From an uncultured Sulfurovum sp. (GTDB lineage: Bacteria > Campylobacterota > Campylobacteria > Campylobacterales > Sulfurovaceae), in the NCBI GenBank assembly GCA_947313765.1, contig CAMZNQ010000275.1:1-9588 (forward strand): 9,588 nucleotides of DNA. The letters run 5' to 3'. The notes beneath the pieces are model-generated. The model saw only the letters and a list, made by a program, of their open reading frames with translations. It searched no databases and was not told the DNA's origin. The translations under genes and the position numbers were made by a program. Below are positions 5,037 to 9,588 of this stretch, in pieces (positions within the stretch are counted from its first letter, which is position 1; each line of letters starts with the position of its first letter).

Positions 5037-7115
5037 ATGTTAATAGAAAATATAATTAAATCAATAAGTGATATTCCTGATTTTACAGAGAAAGAGATAA
5101 CCCTAAAGAGGGTTGAACATCTTCAAACTGAGTTTACAAAACTACAAAAAAAGTATAGAAAAGCTAATGATGATAGATTGACAGTTTCACATCTTCTCTC
5201 TGAAATCAATGATGAGCTTGAAGAGTCTTTAAGTAATGAAAAAAGATTTATAGCTTCTGTTAGTCACGAGTTAAGAACACCACTTACAGCAATATTGGGT
5301 TATGGGGAACTTCTTGATGATACATCTCTAAATAATAAACAGAAGAGATATCTAGATAGTATGATTCAAAGTTCAAACCATCTTCTATCTTTAGTAAGTG
5401 ACCTTTTAGATGTTGCAAAGATTAGTGATAACAAAATTGAATTATCTCCTAAAGAGATTGATATGGATGATATTTTAAATGATTGTGCTACACTTATTCA
5501 CTCTCGAATCAAAAAGAATGTAGATTTTATTGTTGATATTCCTATGTTTGAATATAAAGTTAGAGCAGATGATAAAAGAATCAAACAGATATTTATCAAT
5601 CTACTATCTAATGCTGCTAAATTTACAAAAAGAGGTTCAATTAGATTTTATCTATATAAATTAGAAGATTTACCTAATGACCGTATGAAAATAGTAATTA
5701 ATGTTGACGATACAGGAGATGGTATTCCTGAAGAGGTAAAAGATACACTCTTTGACCCATTTCAATCAACAGATAAGACACAAGGTACAGGTTTAGGACT
5801 ATATATCTATCAACAGATTGCACACATGATGGAAGGAGAGATTACTGTAAACTCAAAAGATGGAATTGGAAGTAGTTTTCAAGTTTCTATTATTGTTGAA
5901 AAGAGAGTAAAAAAAGAGCTAGGAAAAACACTTAAAAATACGAATATTATGATGTTTTCGCCTAAAAATGAGTTTATAGAGAAACTATCTAAAGAGTTTA
6001 TGAATCTAAATGTTAATTTTATTAATCATGATTTAAGTCATGGAGATACCACCTCTGCACTTATGCAGATGGTAGCTAGTGGAAAATTCTATGATATTGC
6101 TATTTTTGATATGGATATGTTTCAAAACAGTACAATAAATATTGCAGGAACTCTAAAGACAATTAATCCAGATATTAGAATTATATCTCTTATGGGAGAG
6201 GAGATTGATAAGGATTTATCAATATTTGATGGTGTAGTTAACAAACCAATATCTTATCAAAGATTTATTAAATATACAGAGGAGTTATTCAATAAAGAGT
6301 TATTTGATAATAGTAATGAGTTAGATTATTCTCAATTAAATATTTTGATTGTTGAGGATGTTGAACTAAATAGAGAGTATGAAGTGGAGATGTTAAACAA
6401 CTTCTTCTCTATTGAGTGTGATACTGCTGAAAATGGTCTTATTGCTGTAGAAAAAGTTAAAAATAGAAGATATGATGCTGTTTTAATGGACATGAGAATG
6501 CCTGTAATGAATGGATTAGAGGCAACTAAAAAAATTAGAGAGTTTGATAATGAGACACCTATTATATGTATGAGTGCCAATGTATATCAAGAGGATAAAG
6601 AGTCTGCTAAAGAGTCTGGAATGAATGACTTTATTGAAAAACCATTAGATAGAGATGATATTGAAAATAAACTTATTAAGCTAATTAAAAAAGAGTTTGT
6701 AGTAGGTAAAAATCAAGAGGAGAGTGATAAAAAGTCTAAAGAAAAAGAGGATATAAGTTTAGAAGAGAATTTAGATTCTAAAAAGTCAAAAGAGATAGCA
6801 CTTAGTCATCTACAACAAAATTGTAATGAAGCAATATCAATGAAACTATTCAATAAGGCTATTAGCAGTATAGATAACTACTATAATCTTATCAATCAAA
6901 ATATTAATACAAAAGATATTAAATCATTAGTTGAAGATTTTCATGCACTTAAAGGAGTTCTTTCAAACATTGGATTGAAGTGTTTAGCAAAAAAATCGGG
7001 AGAGTTCCAAAAAATAGCTGAACAGAGTGATTTTATGAAAATTGCTAATGATAGCTCTCCATTTTTAAATCAGATTAGAGAGTTTGTTGTTGAATCAAAG
7101 GGAGATGATGCTTAG
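5037..7115 (+). CDS. Soluble hybrid histidine kinase: HisKA-HATPase-pseudoREC-REC-HPt
   Basis: A 692-residue cytoplasmic phosphorelay kinase. An N-terminal helical/coiled-coil segment (about 22-70) replaces any PAS, GAF or membrane sensor. HisKA carries His77 in SVSHELRTPL. HATPase_c has the N box (Asn188/Asn192 in FINLLSNAAKF), G1 (DDTGDGIP, 224-231), F box (FDPF) and G2 (GTGLGLY, 250-256). Residues about 301-420 look like a degenerate receiver: Asp358 and Lys403 remain but the acidic pocket is lost (MMFSPKNEF). A full receiver follows (about 433-553: Glu440/Asp441, Asp485, Ser513, Lys535). A Lys/Glu-rich linker then leads to a C-terminal HPt domain with His636 in DFHALKG. The expected relay is His77 to Asp485 to His636, then to the two flanking REC regulators. 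ATG 5037 has AAGGAG at 5026-5031 overlapping the end of the FIST gene. Its signal must come from a partner, most likely FIST and/or the ODP protein. Confidence 0.9.
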   Translation: MLIENIIKSISDIPDFTEKEITLKRVEHLQTEFTKLQKKYRKANDDRLTVSHLLSEINDELEESLSNEKRFIASVSHELRTPLTAILGYGELLDDTSLNNKQKRYLDSMIQSSNHLLSLVSDLLDVAKISDNKIELSPKEIDMDDILNDCATLIHSRIKKNVDFIVDIPMFEYKVRADDKRIKQIFINLLSNAAKFTKRGSIRFYLYKLEDLPNDRMKIVINVDDTGDGIPEEVKDTLFDPFQSTDKTQGTGLGLYIYQQIAHMMEGEITVNSKDGIGSSFQVSIIVEKRVKKELGKTLKNTNIMMFSPKNEFIEKLSKEFMNLNVNFINHDLSHGDTTSALMQMVASGKFYDIAIFDMDMFQNSTINIAGTLKTINPDIRIISLMGEEIDKDLSIFDGVVNKPISYQRFIKYTEELFNKELFDNSNELDYSQLNILIVEDVELNREYEVEMLNNFFSIECDTAENGLIAVEKVKNRRYDAVLMDMRMPVMNGLEATKKIREFDNETPIICMSANVYQEDKESAKESGMNDFIEKPLDRDDIENKLIKLIKKEFVVGKNQEESDKKSKEKEDISLEENLDSKKSKEIALSHLQQNCNEAISMKLFNKAISSIDNYYNLINQNINTKDIKSLVEDFHALKGVLSNIGLKCLAKKSGEFQKIAEQSDFMKIANDSSPFLNQIREFVVESKGDDA

Positions 7116-8178
7116 TTTTACAGAGTTCAATGAAGTAACACTTCTTAGTGTTGATGATAATGAGTTTAATCAAGAGTTGGTACTTGCTGTATTTGAAGAG
7201 TACCGTAATATTAAGATTTTATCTGCAAATGATGGTTTAGAAGGTTTAGAACAGTTAGAGAAAAATGCCTCAATAGATATTATTTTACTAGATTTACTTA
7301 TGCCAAATATGGATGGTATAAGCATGTTGAAGGAGTTAAAAAGTAGTAGTGAGTATAGACATATACCTGTAATAATTGTAACATCAAAGGATGAAGAGAA
7401 GAGAGCAACTTACCAATTAGGTGCAAATGATTTCATATCGAAACCATATAGTCCAGAGGAGTTAAAACTTAGAGTCTTTAACCATCTTCAAATCTTACAG
7501 TTTTCTGAATTAATCTATGAGATAAATGATGATTCACATAGTGATAAAGCCTCTTCAAAGAGTAATCTTCTTCAGATTAAACGAGCTATTAGTATTGCTA
7601 TTCGTTCTCAAAAAAAGTTATTAGAGAAACTTGGAAATATTATTCATGAGAATAACCATAGAGATAAACAAGCATCACATAGAATGGGAGAGTATGCAAG
7701 ACTACTATCTAAACTATGTGGATTAAATTCAAAAGAGATAGATAATATCTACTACTCTATGTTTATATATGATATTGGACTACTGCGTGTTCAAGCAGAT
7801 AAACGAAAAGATTCAAATAGTAAAGAGTTTAAAGAGTATCCAAATTTAGGTTATTCCATATTAGAGGATATAGAAGAGACATCTCTTATTAAGATGGGAA
7901 AATCAATAGTTCTTTCTCATAGAGAGAATTGGGATGGAAGAGGATATCCTAAGGGCTTAAAAGGGGATGATATATCACTCTATGCTCAAATTGCTTCTAT
8001 TGTAGATTTTTATGATGAGTTAACTTCATTTAGAATATATAGTCCTGATGTTATATCCTCTTTAGAGGCATTAGATATTATAACAAGAGAGAAATCAATA
8101 AGATTTAACCCTAAACTAATAGAACTATTTACAGAGAATTTTGAGCAGTTTAGAGCGATAAAAGATAGGTTGAGTTGA
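7108..8178 (+). CDS. Response regulator: REC + degenerate HD-GYP domain (second of two)
   Basis: A 356-residue paralogue of the first regulator. The receiver (about 10-128) has Asp16/Asp17, phospho-acceptor Asp62 (LLDLLMPNMDG), Thr92 and Lys112. The HD-GYP-like part (about 165-356) keeps His191 (SHRMGEYA), Asp222, His271 and Asp300 (IVDFYDEL) and the GYP loop Gly279-Tyr280-Pro281 in WDGRGYP. However, the His of HD is Tyr221, the conserved His of the HP..G motif is Tyr244, and the second His of HHE is Arg272. It is less eroded than its sibling but still unlikely to be an active phosphodiesterase. I chose ATG 7108 because AAAGGGAG (7097-7104) sits just upstream; a TTG at 7084 would add eight residues that do not belong to REC. 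It overlaps the kinase stop by 8 bp, implying translational coupling, and its stop overlaps the next gene. Confidence 0.85.
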   Translation: MLSFTEFNEVTLLSVDDNEFNQELVLAVFEEYRNIKILSANDGLEGLEQLEKNASIDIILLDLLMPNMDGISMLKELKSSSEYRHIPVIIVTSKDEEKRATYQLGANDFISKPYSPEELKLRVFNHLQILQFSELIYEINDDSHSDKASSKSNLLQIKRAISIAIRSQKKLLEKLGNIIHENNHRDKQASHRMGEYARLLSKLCGLNSKEIDNIYYSMFIYDIGLLRVQADKRKDSNSKEFKEYPNLGYSILEDIEETSLIKMGKSIVLSHRENWDGRGYPKGLKGDDISLYAQIASIVDFYDELTSFRIYSPDVISSLEALDIITREKSIRFNPKLIELFTENFEQFRAIKDRLS

Positions 8179-8981
8179 TGGATAAGAGTATTAATGGAAA
8201 ATATGACTTAACAAAAGAGGTTGTACTTTTAGTAGATAAAGGTATCCATAAAATATATTGGGTAGGCACAACCTCTGAAAAAGCTTTGAGAAGTAATATC
8301 TATCTTATCATTGATAGTGAAGAGGGGATAATTATTGATTGTGGAGCTAGAACTGAATTTCAACAGACATTAAATCGTGTAAAGCAGGTTTTACCACCAT
8401 CAAAAGTTACAAAGATATTTGCCAATCATCAAGACCCTGATGTAACAGCTTCTATGATAGACTGGTTAGAGTTAAACCCACAAATAACAATAATAACTTC
8501 TCCAATGATAAATGTTCTTATTAACCACTATATTGAGGATGGTAAACGCTATAATTTTCACAATACAGAGATAGAACCTACATTAAAATTAAAATCTGGA
8601 GCAGTTTTAGAGTTTATTCCTTCTCCTTTTATGCACTCCCCTGGAGCTGTTACAATATATAATCAATATACAAAAACTCTATTTTCAGGAGATATTTGGT
8701 CTGCAATTAGTTTAGAGTGGAATCTTGTTTTGGATTATGAGTTTGAAGAGCATATAGATAATATGGATATGTTTCATCAAGGGTATATATCTTCTAACAA
8801 AGCATGTAGATATTTTTTATACTTACTTAAAGATAAAGATATTGACCATATAATGCCTCAACATGGGAGTATTATAACTCAAAGAAATCTAAATAGTGCA
8901 TTTAAATATATAAGAGATTTAAAGTGTGGTATAGATAATTTTAAAGATTACTCAAATGAGGATTTAGATTTTATAACTTAA
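8178..8981 (+). CDS. Stand-alone ODP-type di-iron MBL-fold protein, probable O2/NO sensor
   Basis: A 267-residue metallo-beta-lactamase-fold protein of the flavodiiron (FprA/ROO) branch without the C-terminal flavodoxin domain. The metal ligand set is visible: His84, Asp86 and Asp88 in NHQDPDV (replacing the HxExDH of FprA), His153 in FMHSPG, Asp172 in FSGDIW and His229 in MPQHG. The short flavin-free form matches ODP proteins. These bind O2 at a di-iron site and act in bacterial signalling, for example TdODP in Treponema chemotaxis. A simple hydrolase is less likely because the HxHxDH motif is absent. The gene starts at ATG 8178 in a TGATG overlap with the upstream regulator, so it is translationally coupled and part of the operon; an in-frame TTG lies one codon earlier. 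The di-iron call is firm. The sensing role and kinase link are inferred from context. Confidence 0.8.
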   Translation: MDKSINGKYDLTKEVVLLVDKGIHKIYWVGTTSEKALRSNIYLIIDSEEGIIIDCGARTEFQQTLNRVKQVLPPSKVTKIFANHQDPDVTASMIDWLELNPQITIITSPMINVLINHYIEDGKRYNFHNTEIEPTLKLKSGAVLEFIPSPFMHSPGAVTIYNQYTKTLFSGDIWSAISLEWNLVLDYEFEEHIDNMDMFHQGYISSNKACRYFLYLLKDKDIDHIMPQHGSIITQRNLNSAFKYIRDLKCGIDNFKDYSNEDLDFIT

Positions 8982-8986
8982 CTACT

Positions 8987-9000
8987 TTTACTCTTTACTC
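8987..9000 (+). repeat. Tandem 7-bp repeat TTTACTC in the purU upstream region
   Basis: Two perfect copies of TTTACTC are followed by T4 and T5 runs up to 9010. They form a periodic T-tract region just before the -10 boxes, as is common in Campylobacterota promoters where such tracts replace a -35 element. No terminator hairpin for the preceding operon is visible in this gap. Confidence 0.35.
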
Positions 9001-9015
9001 TTTTGTTTTTGGGAT

Positions 9016-9037
9016 TATAATCATAGTTAGATATAAT
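9016..9037 (+). promoter_or_regulatory. purU promoter region with two TATAAT boxes
   Basis: Perfect TATAAT boxes lie at 9016-9021 and 9032-9037, 44 and 28 bp before the purU start. Either could serve as -10; the second is better placed for a short leader. The pair indicates that purU has its own promoter and is not dependent on the signalling operon. Confidence 0.5.
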
Positions 9038-9065
9038 TCCATCATCAATTAGATATAGGAAAAAA

Positions 9066-9588
9066 ATGGAACAGAGAGTAAGAGTTTTAATAGATTGTGA
9101 AGATGCAAAAGGTTTAGTATATAGGATTTCAAAAGTCTTTTATGATAGGAATTTAAATATAGATTCTAACCGTGAATTTGTAGATAAAGAGCAAAATAAG
9201 TTCTTTATGCGAACAGTTGTATCAGGCTCTTTTAATGTTGTTGAGTTGGAGAGTGCCTTACGAGATATTAGCCCTAATAATGCTAGACTAAAAGTTATAG
9301 TACCAAAACGAAAAAAGATTGTGATATTAGCAACTAAAGAGTCTCATGCTTTAGGAGATATTTTGATTCGTCATGAAGCAGGGGAGTTGAATGCTACCAT
9401 AGAGGCAGTTATTGCAAACCATGATACATTAGAGAGTTTAGTTAATAGATTTGATATTCCATTCTACTCTGTTTCTGCTAAAGATATAAGTAGAGAAGAG
9501 CATGAACAAAGAGTTATGAGAGTGATAGATAAATATAAATTTGACTATATTGTACTAGCAAAATATATGCGTATTTTAACCTCTAAAT
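9066..9588 (+). CDS. purU: Formyltetrahydrofolate deformylase (PurU), 3' end outside the window
   Basis: The first 174 codons of a cytoplasmic enzyme that hydrolyses 10-formyltetrahydrofolate to formate and tetrahydrofolate, balancing the one-carbon pool and feeding purine synthesis. Residues about 1-80 form an ACT-like regulatory domain (RVLIDCEDAKGLVYRISKVF). The formyltransferase-fold catalytic domain starts near 85 with KKIVILATKESHALGDILIR, followed by IEAVIANHD (catalytic-type Asn-His) and LAKYMRILT. The usual length is about 275-290 residues, so roughly the last 100 lie beyond the edge. ATG 9066 has AGGA at 9057-9060, 5 nt upstream. There is no sign of damage in the visible part. Confidence 0.93.
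   Translation, partial: MEQRVRVLIDCEDAKGLVYRISKVFYDRNLNIDSNREFVDKEQNKFFMRTVVSGSFNVVELESALRDISPNNARLKVIVPKRKKIVILATKESHALGDILIRHEAGELNATIEAVIANHDTLESLVNRFDIPFYSVSAKDISREEHEQRVMRVIDKYKFDYIVLAKYMRILTSK

Noticed and set aside
6332..6580. Minus-strand ORF opposite the kinase receiver domain
   Set aside because: The plus strand encodes an intact receiver here, and the minus ORF shows no motif or ribosome binding site.
7084..7107. Upstream TTG start for the second regulator
   Set aside because: It would overlap the kinase by 32 bp, has no ribosome binding site at a proper distance and adds residues outside the receiver fold. ATG 7108 is better placed behind AAAGGGAG.
8982..9015. Rho-independent terminator after the ODP gene
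   Set aside because: T-runs are present but no preceding G+C stem could be found. They are more likely promoter T-tracts of purU.

Overview
The window looks like a piece of a free-living Campylobacterota chromosome (Sulfurimonas/Sulfurovum/Arcobacter-like). This is inferred from the strong A+T bias, the AAGGA/AAGGAG ribosome binding sites, extended TATAAT-type -10 boxes without a clear -35, and the protein families present. No genus can be fixed from the sequence alone. Every gene I can support lies on the + strand.

Layout. Positions 1-200 hold a decayed IS200/IS605-type transposon: a short N-terminal piece of a TnpA-like transposase and a hairpin. Positions 221-274 form a promoter region with four 11-bp-spaced (T/C)TAA(C/T) half-sites, followed by a gene for a histidine-rich, YncE-like beta-propeller lipoprotein (302-1657). 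Next is a DUF234-family protein (winged helix plus PD-(D/E)XK nuclease-like fold, 1821-2609). Its natural N-terminus appears frameshifted, so it may be a decaying gene.

Positions 2823-8981 are a tightly packed five-gene signalling operon: REC + degenerate HD-GYP regulator, FIST-domain (NosP-like) protein, soluble hybrid histidine kinase (HisKA-HATPase-pseudoREC-REC-HPt), a second REC + degenerate HD-GYP regulator, and a stand-alone di-iron MBL-fold protein of the ODP type. The gaps are 4 and 2 bp after the first two genes, and the later genes overlap by 8 bp and 1 bp. After a short promoter region comes the start of purU (formyltetrahydrofolate deformylase), cut by the window edge.

How the genes may work together. 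The kinase has no sensory domain or membrane segment, so its input probably comes from partners. Two candidate gas or redox sensors are encoded beside it. FIST proteins of the NosP type bind haem/NO and control a neighbouring kinase, and ODP proteins bind O2 at a di-iron centre. The outputs are two receiver proteins whose HD-GYP modules have lost the HD metal ligands but kept the GYP loop. They are therefore more likely binding or allosteric regulators of c-di-GMP metabolism, like HnoD of Shewanella, than phosphodiesterases. The combination reads as a possible dual-sensor (NO plus O2) phosphorelay. This is the most interesting content of the window, and it is an inference from domain composition and gene order.
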